Positions 9,938 through 20,403 of a stretch of DNA of 64,000 nt are shown one piece after another. This DNA comes from Phenylobacterium sp. Its GTDB lineage: Bacteria > Pseudomonadota > Alphaproteobacteria > Caulobacterales > Caulobacteraceae. The DNA is taken from positions 62,001 to 126,000 of the forward strand of contig SSMU01000021.1 of assembly GCA_004799545.1 (NCBI GenBank), given 5' to 3'. Under the pieces are notes generated by a model that was not told the origin of the DNA, made no database searches, and was given only the letters and a program-made list of their open reading frames with translations. The stretch's first letter is position 1. Every line of letters starts with the position of its first letter. A program made the translations under genes and the position numbers.

Positions 9938-11301
9938 GTTTCGGTAGTGAGCACGGCCGCGAAGGCCTTTCCGGGCCGCCGGGGCCTCGCATGCTCGAGG
10001 TCCGGCATTCCCGAGATTTGGGCGGCTCTGCGCAGAAACGCCTCGCGGCCAAACCGCTTGAGTGAGGCGTCCCGAATGGCGCTGCAATCGAACTGTCCGT
10101 AGTTGGCGACGAGCGACACCATGCCTCTGGCAAGCGCGGCCGGATCGGCCGGTCGAACCAATATGCCGTCTGTTTCCGTCACGATCTCCTCGGGCCCACC
10201 GCAACGGGTCGCAAGGACCGGCCGGCCTCTCGCGAGCGACTCGATCGCAACGACGCCGAAGGTCTCGACCCGACTGGAGATCACGGTCGCGTGGGCATCG
10301 TCCATGAACTGGACAATCTCGTCATTGGGCCTCCACCCCCTGAATGTGACCCGGCGATCAATTCCCAACTCCCCAGCCATCGTCTCGAAGTGTTTCCGCT
10401 GGGCGCCATCGCCGCAGATCGTCAGCTCGACGTTCTCATCCCCCGCAAAGGCCTCTGCGAAGGCTTTGAGCAACACATCGATCCCTTTGATCTCGTCGAG
10501 CGAACTCGCATTGAAGAACCGAAACGGCCGGCTTGGCGGCGGAGGCCTCATCGGCTGATCCTCAAAGCCCGGATCGAGCGCGTTCGGCGTGATCACCGGC
10601 GTGCGTATGTCGCCGACGAACTTCGCCACCGCCTTGGCCAGGACTCCGCTGACGGGCGCATAGGCCTGCGAACGGCGAATGACCTCGGCCAGGACCTCCC
10701 TGCATTCAAGCGGAGCAAGGCCCCGCTGATAAAAGCTGCAGTGCTCCACATAGACATACGGCACGCATTGCGACTTGAGGACTTGCAGGGCGAAGACGCC
10801 AGCATTCAAGAACCGCCCGTGAGCGTGAATCAGATCGGGCTTTCCATGTTCGCTGCAGTATTCCTCATAGGCTTGCCAGGCGCCTCGCACCCAAGCTTCC
10901 AGATCGTCGTCGAAAGATTGGCCGCGAGGATTGGCCGTCCCCTCAAAGACCTGGAGCCCTTCTATCGTGTGCCGCCGCACCGCGCGCATGCGAGCGGTGC
11001 CGAGCCAGTCCGCTAGATCCCGGAAATTGGCGGGACTGGGCGATCGTACCCAAGCCGCGCCTCGCCGCCGCCCCTCGAGGGCGCCCCCCGGCAGACTTTG
11101 CCAGACCGACAACAACGCCACGTCGTAGATTTCGGACAGCAACGCCGCCTGGGTCATCTCGACAAGCGAATTCAGGGTGTTCGCCGGATTCAGCACCGCG
11201 CTCGATACAATGAGAAGCTTCTTCCGCGGCGGGCTCTCGGCTTCGGACCGAGAAAGCCTGTCGCGTCCGCGGCGGCCCGCTACCGGCGAGTTGCGAGGCA
11301 T
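9934..11301 (-). CDS. Glycosyltransferase family 4
   Basis: RPFRFFNASSLDEIKGIDVLLKAFAEAFAG...LTICGDGAQRKHFE...VISSRVETFGVVAIESLARGRPVLATRCGGPEEIV. Confidence 0.9.
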   Translation of the reverse strand: MPRNSPVAGRRGRDRLSRSEAESPPRKKLLIVSSAVLNPANTLNSLVEMTQAALLSEIYDVALLSVWQSLPGGALEGRRRGAAWVRSPSPANFRDLADWLGTARMRAVRRHTIEGLQVFEGTANPRGQSFDDDLEAWVRGAWQAYEEYCSEHGKPDLIHAHGRFLNAGVFALQVLKSQCVPYVYVEHCSFYQRGLAPLECREVLAEVIRRSQAYAPVSGVLAKAVAKFVGDIRTPVITPNALDPGFEDQPMRPPPPSRPFRFFNASSLDEIKGIDVLLKAFAEAFAGDENVELTICGDGAQRKHFETMAGELGIDRRVTFRGWRPNDEIVQFMDDAHATVISSRVETFGVVAIESLARGRPVLATRCGGPEEIVTETDGILVRPADPAALARGMVSLVANYGQFDCSAIRDASLKRFGREAFLRRAAQISGMPDLEHARPRRPGKAFAAVLTTET

Positions 11302-12314
11302 TGCATCAGCAGTCGGCGCAGCGCGCCCAGACTGTACCGGTCAATTCGCCCTAACGGCGCCTGAAGGGCTTCGAACCCCAGATCTGCAGCGGCTTTGCGC
11401 GGCGACAGGATTGCGAACGACAGAAGCTCGTCAACCCGCGCACGCCAGTGGCGGCGCGTCACGAAGCGACGCAAGGCGGCCCGAAGCGGCCGATCGATGG
11501 CCGTGTGGCAGAGGACGTCTCGGGCCAGGAGTTCTTCCTCCCAGAACCGCTGACCTTCCGAGCCGGTCTTCGAGGCTTCGTGCATCCGGAAATAGACCAG
11601 GACATCGTCGATGTACCGGACGCGCGTCCAACGCTCGCAGTAGCGAATCTGGAACACCCAATCGAATTTGTAGCGCCACCGAACATCAAACCCACCGAGG
11701 GCTTTAGTCAGCTCGGTCCGGTTCCACACGCCCGGCTGATGGTAGAGATAGTCCGGCGGGCGGGTGACGAAGTTCGCCGGACGAAGTCCACGGCTTGCGA
11801 GAGGAGTCAGCGCGCCGTCCGGATAGAAGTCCACCGCGACGCCGGCCACGACGTCATGCCCGGCCATGGCCTCCGCAACGGCCGCGATCGCGCCCGGCGC
11901 CAGATAGTCGTCGGAGTTGATGAACTGGAAGATCTCGCCGGTGCAGCGAGCCAGGCCCTTGTTGATGGCGTCGGCCTGGCCATCGTCCTTTTCGCTGATC
12001 CAGTGGTCGATCCAGGGCTCGTATTTGCGGATCACCTCGAGGGTCTCGTCCGTGCTGCCCCCGTCGATCACCAGGTATTCGAGCTCCGGATAGCCCTGCA
12101 GCAGGATCGAGCGGATCGTCTCCTCCAGGAACCGGCCCTGGTTGAAGCTCGGTGTTACGATCGACACCCGGGGCCAGGCAGAGCCGTCACCCCGCGTCGG
12201 CGCGATTGGCGGCGACGCCTCGGTCCACGGCCAGCCCGCGCGCCCCGCGGGGGGCGGCGGCAGCGTCACCAAGCTCGCGGCGACCTTTGGCGGCTTCAGG
12301 GTTGCAGCGTTCAT
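11280..12314 (-). CDS. Glycosyltransferase family 2
   Basis: MNAATLKPPK...WPRVSIVTPSFNQGRFLEETIRSILLQGYPELEYLVIDGGSTDETLEVI; start at 12314 is ATGA-coupled to the epimerase gene; the 670-aa ORF extends 5' only by out-of-frame readthrough. Confidence 0.9.
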   Translation of the reverse strand: MNAATLKPPKVAASLVTLPPPPAGRAGWPWTEASPPIAPTRGDGSAWPRVSIVTPSFNQGRFLEETIRSILLQGYPELEYLVIDGGSTDETLEVIRKYEPWIDHWISEKDDGQADAINKGLARCTGEIFQFINSDDYLAPGAIAAVAEAMAGHDVVAGVAVDFYPDGALTPLASRGLRPANFVTRPPDYLYHQPGVWNRTELTKALGGFDVRWRYKFDWVFQIRYCERWTRVRYIDDVLVYFRMHEASKTGSEGQRFWEEELLARDVLCHTAIDRPLRAALRRFVTRRHWRARVDELLSFAILSPRKAAADLGFEALQAPLGRIDRYSLGALRRLLMQCLATRR

Positions 12315-13252
12315 AGGACGGACTGGTAGTAGGCGATGGTCTCGCGGAGGCCTTCTTCGAAGGGCGTGAAGGTGAAGTCGGGGAACCGCTGCCGGAACAG
12401 GGCGTCGTCCATCACCTTCTTGGGCGAACCGTCGGGATAGGACGTGTTCTTGCGGATCTGGCCGCGGAACTGCACGGCCTCGGAGATGATCGTCACCAAC
12501 TCGTCGACCGAGAGACCATGGTTCTGGGCGAGGTTGACCGGCTCCAGCAGATCGCCTCCGCCCTCGACCAGCCGCCGGGTGAGCCGAGCGAAGTCCTTCA
12601 CATAGAGCCACTCGCGGATCGGCTTGCCGGTCCCCCAGACCTCGACTTCGCCGTCGCCCTGCTTCACCGCCCGCACGAACTTGATCACCAGGGCGTTGAG
12701 CGCGTGGGTCTTGTTGGGATTGGTGCTGTCGAACGGCCCGTACATGTTGGGCACGATCACGTTGGCCGAGCGGACGCCGTACTGCCAGTGATAGCACTGG
12801 GCCAGGGCGTCGATCATCCGCCGCGCGCTGCCGTAGGAGAGGACGGAGGGGTGGATCGGGCCTGACCAGAGCTCCGATTCCACATAGGTATCCATCACAC
12901 CGGGATAGGCGCAGTTGGCGATCGGATTGACGACGATCACCTCGCGCATCTTCTGCGCGACCCGGTAGATGTTCAGGATCATGCGCAGGTTGTGGTCGAT
13001 GACGTCGGCCGCGAAGTCTCGGACATAGTTCACGCTGCCGACGTGGGCCGCGCAGTTGACGATGTGGGTGGGCTGGAACCGATCGAGCTTCTCGAACGCG
13101 GTCGCCAGGTCCATCAAGTCGCATCCGCTGGAACGGCTGAAGACGCCGGTCTCGATCCCCGCGGATTCGAGTTCGTTGCGCACGTTCTGGCCTGCGAAAC
13201 CTGCACCGCCAACTATGGCGACGCGCAGCCGCTTGGATTGTTTTGAAGCCAT
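12311..13252 (-). CDS. NAD-dependent epimerase/dehydratase (extended SDR)
   Basis: RLRVAIVGGAGFAGQNVRNELESAGIETGVF...YGSARRMIDALAQCYHWQYGVRSANVIVPNMYGP. Confidence 0.85.
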   Translation of the reverse strand: MASKQSKRLRVAIVGGAGFAGQNVRNELESAGIETGVFSRSSGCDLMDLATAFEKLDRFQPTHIVNCAAHVGSVNYVRDFAADVIDHNLRMILNIYRVAQKMREVIVVNPIANCAYPGVMDTYVESELWSGPIHPSVLSYGSARRMIDALAQCYHWQYGVRSANVIVPNMYGPFDSTNPNKTHALNALVIKFVRAVKQGDGEVEVWGTGKPIREWLYVKDFARLTRRLVEGGGDLLEPVNLAQNHGLSVDELVTIISEAVQFRGQIRKNTSYPDGSPKKVMDDALFRQRFPDFTFTPFEEGLRETIAYYQSVL

Positions 13253-13263
13253 TCTGGATTCCG

Positions 13264-14241
13264 TCAGCGGCGCCGCACGAATTGGACCGCACGGCCTGCG
13301 TTGGCGTCTCGCAGCCACGCCTCCGCCAATCCGATCCGCTCGGCTGGGCTCAGCGGCGCTGTCGCGGCCAGGCGGATGGCGCGAGCCTCCCCATTGCCAC
13401 GTTCCGCAGGCGATAGACGCTCGCCGACGCGCTTGACGAATTCCCTGAGGAGATAGCCGCCCGAGAGATAGCCGCCGCCGCCGTAGAAGCCTGTGATCCG
13501 CTTCTTCTCTTCGAAGTTGCGGGCCTCCATACCCACCGTCAGACTGAGCTCATTGAGGATCCTGACGTAACCGATGGCTGTACAGGCGGCCACGGGCACA
13601 GGTGAGGCGGTGAGCCGACAGGAGAGCGCAACGTCCACCCGGCGCAAGTTCAGATCGAACAGGCCGATTTCCGGCAAGGCGTCGCGGCGGAAGGTCAGGC
13701 CCAGGCCGCTGAACAGGATCGGCCGGGTCGTGTCCTCGATCGCGGCGCGGATGCGCAACACGTCGTTTTCCTCCGACAACTCCACGAACGGCGGGCGGTC
13801 CCACCGGGTGTCGGCGCCGCTGGGATAGGCCACGCTCACGTCCGGATGGGCATCGAGGTAGTCGTGTAGCCCCCGCAGCACGCCGAAATCGAACACATCG
13901 TCGTCGGTCAGGATCGTGATGTAGGCGCCGCGCGCCGCGAGCAGCGCCTTGTTGAGCGCGTGAGCCTCACAATAGTCCCGCTCGGACAACAGCCAATCGA
14001 TCCCGCCGCGTTGCGCAACGTCGGCGAGATACTCCCGCGAGCCGTCGGTGCTGTCCCCGTCGACGACGATCAACTCCTCATCGCCAGTTCGGATCGCTTC
14101 CAGGAAGCGCGGGATGCTCTCCTGTAGGTAAGCCAGCTTGTTGCGCGTGGTCATTACGTAGGTCACGCGTTTGCCGGTGGCTGGACGGTCGGTCCAGGCT
14201 AGTTTGGGCAGCTCAGAAGTCATTTCGGGGGCGTCGCGCAT
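13264..14241 (-). CDS. Glycosyltransferase family 2
   Basis: KRVTYVMTTRNKLAYLQESIPRFLEAIRTGDEELIVVDGDSTDGSREYL...ITILTDDDVFDF. Confidence 0.85.
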   Translation of the reverse strand: MRDAPEMTSELPKLAWTDRPATGKRVTYVMTTRNKLAYLQESIPRFLEAIRTGDEELIVVDGDSTDGSREYLADVAQRGGIDWLLSERDYCEAHALNKALLAARGAYITILTDDDVFDFGVLRGLHDYLDAHPDVSVAYPSGADTRWDRPPFVELSEENDVLRIRAAIEDTTRPILFSGLGLTFRRDALPEIGLFDLNLRRVDVALSCRLTASPVPVAACTAIGYVRILNELSLTVGMEARNFEEKKRITGFYGGGGYLSGGYLLREFVKRVGERLSPAERGNGEARAIRLAATAPLSPAERIGLAEAWLRDANAGRAVQFVRRR

Positions 14242-15132
14242 TCACATGTATTCCGTGTCCGACGCAGACACGAACCACTGGGAAAAGTCCGCAAGCCGTT
14301 GGCCGGCCACGCTCGTCGCCCGGCCGACCAGGTAGCGGGCCTGGGCTCGCTCCGCGAAGCCCATCGCCAAGGCCCCGGCGTGAGCCGACAGGTGCGGCGC
14401 GCTCCAAAAATATATCCGCGACCACGATTGCCAGCCGTCATCGGCGGCACGGATGAGTTCCGGCAGGTCTCGACCCTGGAAAGGGGTCATGAGGTCGAGC
14501 AGCGACAAGTCGCCATCGGCGAATTCCTTCGCGATGACCGGCCCCATCGCCGAAGTCCCCAGAACCGAATAGGCGAACAGTGGATGCTCTCCGAACCGCC
14601 ACGTCGCCTCCGCGTCGTTCGCGACCAGGCGGTCCGCGGTCGCATCCGCGAACGCCGCCTGCGACGGCGAATGGGCGCCAGCAGCGCTGAGCCTTCCGCG
14701 CGCGCCCTCCAACACCGCGATCCGCCCGACGATCTCGAAGGCTGCCTTTCGCACCAGAGCCTGCGCGCCGCCCGGGTTTGCGTGTGAGAACCAGAAGTCG
14801 ATGGGGCCCACGGTTTCCATCGCCCTGCCCGCCATGTCGGCGAACAGACCTGACCCGCGGCACGCCGGCGCGACGATCATGTCCATGAGCTGGGCGCAGA
14901 CCAGGCCGCTCGCCATCTGCCGCCGCCGAACGCCGAGGGCGCCGAGAATCTCCCCCTCGCATTCGGCCGCCACGAGGGTCGTGCGCTCCGGGTTCCGCCC
15001 GTACATCCAGCGATAATAGGGCAGGCCGCTCGGGCGCCCGAACGTCCGCTCGTGCAGGACCGACAGTTCCCGCAGCTCCGCGGAGTCCTCCGCGGCCGAC
15101 ACCGTGCAGAGCGTGATGGCCCGCTGGCGCAA
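14242..15132 (-). CDS. GNAT family N-acetyltransferase
   Basis: ERTTLVAAECEGEILGALGVRRRQMASGLVCAQLMDMIVAPACRGSGLFADMAGRAMETV. Confidence 0.75.
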   Translation of the reverse strand: MRQRAITLCTVSAAEDSAELRELSVLHERTFGRPSGLPYYRWMYGRNPERTTLVAAECEGEILGALGVRRRQMASGLVCAQLMDMIVAPACRGSGLFADMAGRAMETVGPIDFWFSHANPGGAQALVRKAAFEIVGRIAVLEGARGRLSAAGAHSPSQAAFADATADRLVANDAEATWRFGEHPLFAYSVLGTSAMGPVIAKEFADGDLSLLDLMTPFQGRDLPELIRAADDGWQSWSRIYFWSAPHLSAHAGALAMGFAERAQARYLVGRATSVAGQRLADFSQWFVSASDTEYM

Positions 15133-16230
15133 TCACCAACCCTCGTTAATGGCCGCGATCGTGCGGCCAACGTCGTCGTCCGTCAGTCCCATATGGATCG
15201 GCAGGGCGCATTGGCGTTCGTCGAAGGCGTCCTGGCCGGGAAGACCCGCGGCCTTCCCACCGAACACGCTGTTCGTGTCGATCCGCCGGTGGACCACCGA
15301 AGCGACGCACTCCCGCGCGCGCAGCTGATGGATGAAATCTTCCCGCCGCTCGACCAGGACAGGGAAGAACCAGTTGGCCGAGACACGGTCGGACCTGCGA
15401 TCGGTCAGCTCAAGCCCGGGCGTCTGCGCGAGTTCCTTGGCGTAGCGATCCGCGATCGCTTGGTGGCGCGCCAGGATCCTTGGCACGGCGGGCAGATTGC
15501 CGACCCCGATCGCCGCAGCCACGTCATTCATGTGGTACTTGAAGCCGATCGAAACCGCGTCGTATTCCCGCTCACCCAACAAGCTCTCGTGGCTGTTGGC
15601 GCGGTCAATCGCGAACCAGCGCTGGGTTCTCGCCGCGTGCTCGTCCTGCGCCTCCAGGCAGGCCAGCGCCCCGCCGTCGCCGGTCGTCAGGTGCTTGATC
15701 GCCTGGAAGGAGAAGGCGGTGAAGCGGGACAGCGCGCCGACCGGCCGGCCCCGATAGGACGCACCCAAGGCATGGGCTGCATCCTCGATGACGGCAGCGT
15801 CGGCTTCGGCTGCCACCGCAGCGATTTCATCCATGTCGCAGGGATAGCCGGCCCAGTGCACCGGAATGATGGCGCGCGTGCGCTCGGTCAGCTTGGCGCG
15901 GATCGAGTCGGGATCGATGTTGCCCGTGATGGGCTGGATATCGGCGAATACGGGCTTGGCGCCCTGCATCAGCACCGCCATCCCCGTCGCGATGAAGGTC
16001 TGGGCTGGAATGATGACCTCGTCGCCGTCACCGACGCCAGCGACGACCAGCGCGAGATGCAGCGCCGAGGTGCCGCTGTTCAGCGCGACCGGCCCTCGTA
16101 TTCCAAGTTCGTCACGCAACTTCTGCTCGAACTGCGCGACGAGCCGCCCCTCGCTGAGCATTCCGGACCGCAGGACGCGCTCAACCCCAGCGACGGCCTC
16201 TTCGCTGATATTGGTGTTGAAGAAATTCAT
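15133..16230 (-). CDS. DegT/DnrJ/EryC1/StrS family aminotransferase
   Basis: MNFFNTNISEEAVAGVERVLRSGMLSEG...VALNSGTSALHLALVVAGVGDGDEVIIPAQTFIATG...VIEDAAHALGASYRGRPVG...AFSFQAIKHLTTGDGGAL. Confidence 0.92.
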   Translation of the reverse strand: MNFFNTNISEEAVAGVERVLRSGMLSEGRLVAQFEQKLRDELGIRGPVALNSGTSALHLALVVAGVGDGDEVIIPAQTFIATGMAVLMQGAKPVFADIQPITGNIDPDSIRAKLTERTRAIIPVHWAGYPCDMDEIAAVAAEADAAVIEDAAHALGASYRGRPVGALSRFTAFSFQAIKHLTTGDGGALACLEAQDEHAARTQRWFAIDRANSHESLLGEREYDAVSIGFKYHMNDVAAAIGVGNLPAVPRILARHQAIADRYAKELAQTPGLELTDRRSDRVSANWFFPVLVERREDFIHQLRARECVASVVHRRIDTNSVFGGKAAGLPGQDAFDERQCALPIHMGLTDDDVGRTIAAINEGW

Positions 16231-16240
16231 GGGTGCGGCT

Positions 16241-17140
16241 TCAGCTCGAGGCGCCGGCGCTGGCCGACTCATAGCCGAGATCCGCCGCCAGATCGCCGCT
16301 CTCCGCCTTCAACCGGTCCAGATGCGCCTTGCTGAGATGCCGCCGCCAGTCACCGCTGACACCCTTGCGCAAATGGCTTGTACTGTCTTCCTCGCCACGG
16401 TCGCGGCCGGACAGCCGTGAGAAGGCCGTGTCGCGACAGACCTCCAGGAGCTTGGCTTCCGGCAGGCGGATTTCCAGCCACGCGAGCAGCGTCCGCACGA
16501 AGCGGTCCGGGTCAGTCGCCAGGTCCTCGTAGCGGAACACCGCCAGATTGGGCTCCGTGAGGGTCGCCGGCGACCAAGATCTCAGGATGTCGAAGAACCC
16601 TTCGGTTGCAAGTTGGCCGATGACGAAATGCAGTCCCTGGTCCTCGTCGAGATGGCGCAACTGTTCGCGGGTCGCTTTCACCCAGGCGTTCTCCACATGG
16701 GAGTCGCGCATCGAGAAATAGTACGAGACCACCAGATCACGTGGATCGCGCATGACGAAGAAGGCGCGATATCTGGCCGGTAGGGGCAGGTTCAGGAACT
16801 CCCCTCTGGAATAGTAGAGCGTCGTTCCGACGGTCTTCGGCGGATAGGCGAAGGTCGCCGGCAGCTTCGCCGTCAGCAAGCCCCGCACGTCGTCCGGCCG
16901 ATCGAAGTCGATATCGCCGACGGACCGCAGCCTGTCGAACCACGTCGCCAGCGTGACGACGTCCAGCGCCGAATACTCGACCACGTGCGGATGGCTGAAC
17001 AGCTCGACGAACCACTGACTGGCCGATTTCCAGGTGCAGCAGTGATAGAGGTTGTCATAAGGCACGCCGATGCCATGCACGCGGCGATGGATCGCGTGGC
17101 CGATCTCGGCCGGCACGAAGCGCTTCAACATCTGCTTCAT
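16241..17140 (-). CDS. Sulfotransferase domain protein
   Basis: LYHCCTWKSASQWFVELFSHP...RAFFVMRDPRDLVVSYYFSMRDSHVEN (PAPS-binding-like motifs)...LKLA/HLRKGVSGDWRRHLSKAHLDRLKAESGDLAADLGY. Confidence 0.8.
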   Translation of the reverse strand: MKQMLKRFVPAEIGHAIHRRVHGIGVPYDNLYHCCTWKSASQWFVELFSHPHVVEYSALDVVTLATWFDRLRSVGDIDFDRPDDVRGLLTAKLPATFAYPPKTVGTTLYYSRGEFLNLPLPARYRAFFVMRDPRDLVVSYYFSMRDSHVENAWVKATREQLRHLDEDQGLHFVIGQLATEGFFDILRSWSPATLTEPNLAVFRYEDLATDPDRFVRTLLAWLEIRLPEAKLLEVCRDTAFSRLSGRDRGEEDSTSHLRKGVSGDWRRHLSKAHLDRLKAESGDLAADLGYESASAGASS

Positions 17141-18432
17141 CGGGACGGGCGGGCCTGCGTTCGAACCGGCGACGGCTCAAGGACCTGCTCGACGCGGACA
17201 GCGCCGGCGGCGCGGCCGAAATGGCCCGGCCGCGGCCGCTGTGGGATGACGAGGTCGCCCCGCTTGTGGAACAGTTCGGAAGCGCCACGGCTCGATATCG
17301 AGACCGAGAGGGACCAGGGCGCCCGCTGCGGAAAAATCCCGGGCAACCGCACGCGCAGCGTGCTGACACCGCCGGCCGGCGCCACAAGCGGATGCCCCGC
17401 CTCGTCATCGGCGACCACGAACTGCATGAAGTCCGGGCTCTCATCCGTCAGGGTCATGCCCAGTTCGATCTCCTGGTCGGCGGCAAGCTGCGACGTGAGT
17501 TGCAGGTCGATCGCCAGATGGTCTTCCAGCTCGAAGCGGACATCGGAGATCCGGATCCCCCCCGTCCCCGGCTCGCCATCATCCTCGGCGGCGGCGGTAG
17601 GCTTGCGGGCGGGCCCCTCGGAGAGATAGCGGGTGATAGCTGTCGTCACGTCGGCGTCGGCCTTCACCTGGCCGTGGTCGAGATAGAGGCACCGCGTCGC
17701 GTAGCGACTGAGGTCCATCAACTGGTGCGTGACCAGGATGAAGGAGACGCCCGAGTCCCGTAGTTCGGACAGCCGGTTGAAGCACTTGGCCCGGAAGTGC
17801 ATGTCGCCGACGGCGAGGACCTCGTCGAGCAGCAGGATTTGCGGCGACAGGGCCGAGGCCACCGCGAAGCCGAGACGCACCTGCATGCCCGACGAGTAGT
17901 TGCGCACCGGCGTGTCGATGAACTCGTCGAGCTCAGAGAACTCCACGATGTCGTCGAACTTCTCCTCGATCTCCTTGCGGCTCAGGCCGAGCACCGAACC
18001 GTTGATGAAGATGTTTTCGCGGCCGGTGAGGATCGGGTTGAAGCCGGCGCCCAGGGCGATCAAAGCGCCCACGCGGCCGCGCATTTCGATCCGGCCGGTA
18101 TCGGGCCGCATCAGGCCGTTGAGCATCTTCAACAGCGTCGTCTTGCCGGCGCCGTTGTGCCCGATCAGACCGAGGCTTTCGCCGCGCCGCAATTCGAACG
18201 AGACGCCGCGGTTCGCCCAGAACTCTCCGCGGCGCAGGATCGGCTCACCGTTCACGTCGAGCGGGCGGCGCCCGCCGGGGACGAGATCGCCGACGCTGTC
18301 CTTCAGCCCGTACCAGAGCGATGTCTTGAGGTCGCGGCAATAGATCTTCCCGACATTCTCCGCGCGGATGATGACGTCGGTGTCGTCCGGTTCGGTCGCG
18401 GCGCTGTCTTCGAGGGGCAGGAGGGCGTTCAT
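17137..18432 (-). CDS. wzt: Polysaccharide ABC exporter, ATP-binding protein with C-terminal extension (Wzt-like)
   Basis: SLGLIGHNGAGKTTLLKMLNGLMRPDTGRIEMRGRVGALIALGAGFNPILTGRENIFINGSVLGLSRKEI; ~140-aa C-terminal beta-rich domain. Confidence 0.9.
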   Translation of the reverse strand: MNALLPLEDSAATEPDDTDVIIRAENVGKIYCRDLKTSLWYGLKDSVGDLVPGGRRPLDVNGEPILRRGEFWANRGVSFELRRGESLGLIGHNGAGKTTLLKMLNGLMRPDTGRIEMRGRVGALIALGAGFNPILTGRENIFINGSVLGLSRKEIEEKFDDIVEFSELDEFIDTPVRNYSSGMQVRLGFAVASALSPQILLLDEVLAVGDMHFRAKCFNRLSELRDSGVSFILVTHQLMDLSRYATRCLYLDHGQVKADADVTTAITRYLSEGPARKPTAAAEDDGEPGTGGIRISDVRFELEDHLAIDLQLTSQLAADQEIELGMTLTDESPDFMQFVVADDEAGHPLVAPAGGVSTLRVRLPGIFPQRAPWSLSVSISSRGASELFHKRGDLVIPQRPRPGHFGRAAGAVRVEQVLEPSPVRTQARPSR

Positions 18433-18436
18433 GGGG

Positions 18437-19312
18437 TCACATCCCCAGCCGTTCCACGATGCGCGGCAGGAACAGCCGATACATCATCAGCGCGGCGACC
18501 AAGCCCACGACGGTCAGACCCATTACGATGAAGAAACCGCCCAGGAATTCAGGCGGCTGGCCGGTCAGCCAGTCGCGGGTCGTTGCAAGGATCGGGGTGA
18601 CAGGATTGAGCCGCATGATCACGCCGATCGCGCCGTGCCGGACCCCCGGCGCGATCACCGGCGTCAGGAACATCCAGAAGGTTGTGATGATGCCGATGGC
18701 CCGCTGCACGTCCTGGTACAGCATTCCGATCGTTCCGAGGAACAGGCCCATCACGGTGCCGAGCAGCACCAGTCCAAGCGCGCCGACCGGGAAGAGCGCC
18801 ATCGAGGCGTTCAGTGGAAAACGGTACCAAGCCAGGACCGGGACCAGGATCACCAGCCGCATCGCAAGGCCGATGAGGCTCATCTCGACAGCCGAAAGGA
18901 CCAGGGCTTCGCGTGGGAAATTGACCTTCACCAGCATGTCCATGCTGGTCTGCATCGCGCGGGCGGGATTGTTCAGGGCGTCGACGAACACCTGCCACAG
19001 CAGGGTGCCGATGAAGATGAAGGCCGGATACGGGATGCCCGTGTCGCCCACCGAGATCACGCCGCCGCTGCGAAGCAGCAGGAAGGTCGCCGACGCGAAC
19101 AGCGGGGGCAGGAACGCCCACACATAACCTGCGTAGGACTGCCGATACATCGCCGAGAAGTCGCGCACCGTCAGCCGCCACGCCAGCTCGCGTGAGGCTA
19201 GGAGATCGGCCCACATGTCGATCATGAACTGGCCAAGCCGCCCCATCGGCGGCTCCGGCGTGTAAACCCGGATCGGTCCGACCCCCGCCACTTCCGGCCG
19301 CCGCCTACTCAT
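18437..19312 (-). CDS. wzm: Polysaccharide ABC exporter permease (Wzm-like)
   Basis: Polytopic; LAWRLTVRDFSAMYRQSYAGYVWAFLPPLF...; adjacent to wzt. Confidence 0.88.
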   Translation of the reverse strand: MSRRRPEVAGVGPIRVYTPEPPMGRLGQFMIDMWADLLASRELAWRLTVRDFSAMYRQSYAGYVWAFLPPLFASATFLLLRSGGVISVGDTGIPYPAFIFIGTLLWQVFVDALNNPARAMQTSMDMLVKVNFPREALVLSAVEMSLIGLAMRLVILVPVLAWYRFPLNASMALFPVGALGLVLLGTVMGLFLGTIGMLYQDVQRAIGIITTFWMFLTPVIAPGVRHGAIGVIMRLNPVTPILATTRDWLTGQPPEFLGGFFIVMGLTVVGLVAALMMYRLFLPRIVERLGM

Positions 19313-20403
19313 GACGCGGCCGCCGACAAGGGCCCCAGCGTCGCCGCGGCGGAACGGCGAAACGCGGCCTGGCCAAATCGTTCCTGAACGGCCTTCGCCA
19401 GAGTCTCGCCGCTCGGGCCGCTCTTCACGAGGGCCGCGGCGAGTCCGGCAGGTAGGGCGGATGGCGAACAGGCGATCCCCAGCTCCCCATCCCCCAGCGC
19501 GTCCACCGCCCCAGCGGCCGCCAGCCCCAGCGCGGGCGTTCCGCAGGCCATGGCTTCCAGGAAGACGATGCCGAAGCCTTCGCCGGTGGAGGGCATGACG
19601 AACAGGTCGGCCATGCGGTAGGCGGCGAGCTTCGTGGCTTCGGGCTGGGCGCCCATGAACTTGACGCGCTCGCCGAGGCCGGCGTCGCGGGCCAGGGCTT
19701 CGAGGCGCGGGCGGTCGTCGCCGTCGCCCACGATCACATAGGTCAGGTCGTCGTGGCGGGCCGCGAGCTCCGGCAGTGCGGCGATGACGCGGTCATGGCC
19801 CTTGTAGCGCTCGGCGCTGTCCATCCGGCCGACCGTGAGCAGCACGCGCTTGCCCTCCAGGCCCCAGGCCTTGCGCAGCGCCGAGCCGTCGCCCGGCGTG
19901 AACGCCTCGCCGACGGTGTTGGGCACAACGACCAGCCGCTCCGGCGGCAGGGTCGCCCAGCCCTGCACCGCGGCGCGGGTATAGCGAGAGACCGACAGCA
20001 CCAGGTCCGCCGCCTCCACCGCCGCGCGCTGCGCCGGCTTCGGTCGCGGCCAGGCCTCGACGCCATGGGTCTGGATCACCAGCCGCGCGCCCTTCATGCG
20101 GGCGACGACGCGGGCCAACGGCGCCATGAACAGGTGGCCGCAGAACACCACATCCACGGGCCCAGCCACGGCGGCGCTCAGGGCCGCCAGGCTGTAGGCG
20201 ATGCGGCCGCGTCGCGCAGGCAACTGCTTGACGCCGGCCGGCGGCGCCGCCGCGTCCGGCGCCTGCCGCGGCAGGACGGTGATCGCGCCGACGTCCGATG
20301 ACGCCGCCAGGGCGCCCAGGAAGTCCCGATTGTACTGGGCGATGCCGCCGCGCCCGCCCCAGGCGTCGGTGACCAGGGCCAGGATGTTGAGCGGCCGGCT
20401 CAT
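19309..20403 (-). CDS. Glycosyltransferase family 4
   Basis: MSRPLNILALVTDAWGGRGGIAQYNRDFLGAL...VLLTVGRMDSAERYKGHDRVIAALPEL...LFVMPSTGEGFGIVFLEAMACGTP; ATGA overlap with asnB. Confidence 0.9.
   Translation of the reverse strand: MSRPLNILALVTDAWGGRGGIAQYNRDFLGALAASSDVGAITVLPRQAPDAAAPPAGVKQLPARRGRIAYSLAALSAAVAGPVDVVFCGHLFMAPLARVVARMKGARLVIQTHGVEAWPRPKPAQRAAVEAADLVLSVSRYTRAAVQGWATLPPERLVVVPNTVGEAFTPGDGSALRKAWGLEGKRVLLTVGRMDSAERYKGHDRVIAALPELAARHDDLTYVIVGDGDDRPRLEALARDAGLGERVKFMGAQPEATKLAAYRMADLFVMPSTGEGFGIVFLEAMACGTPALGLAAAGAVDALGDGELGIACSPSALPAGLAAALVKSGPSGETLAKAVQERFGQAAFRRSAAATLGPLSAAAS

Noticed and set aside
12315-13292. N-terminal half of the 670-aa ORF 11280..13292 as a possible fusion protein
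   Set aside because: It is an alternate frame of the epimerase gene; the real GT2 starts at 12314 with an ATGA overlap.
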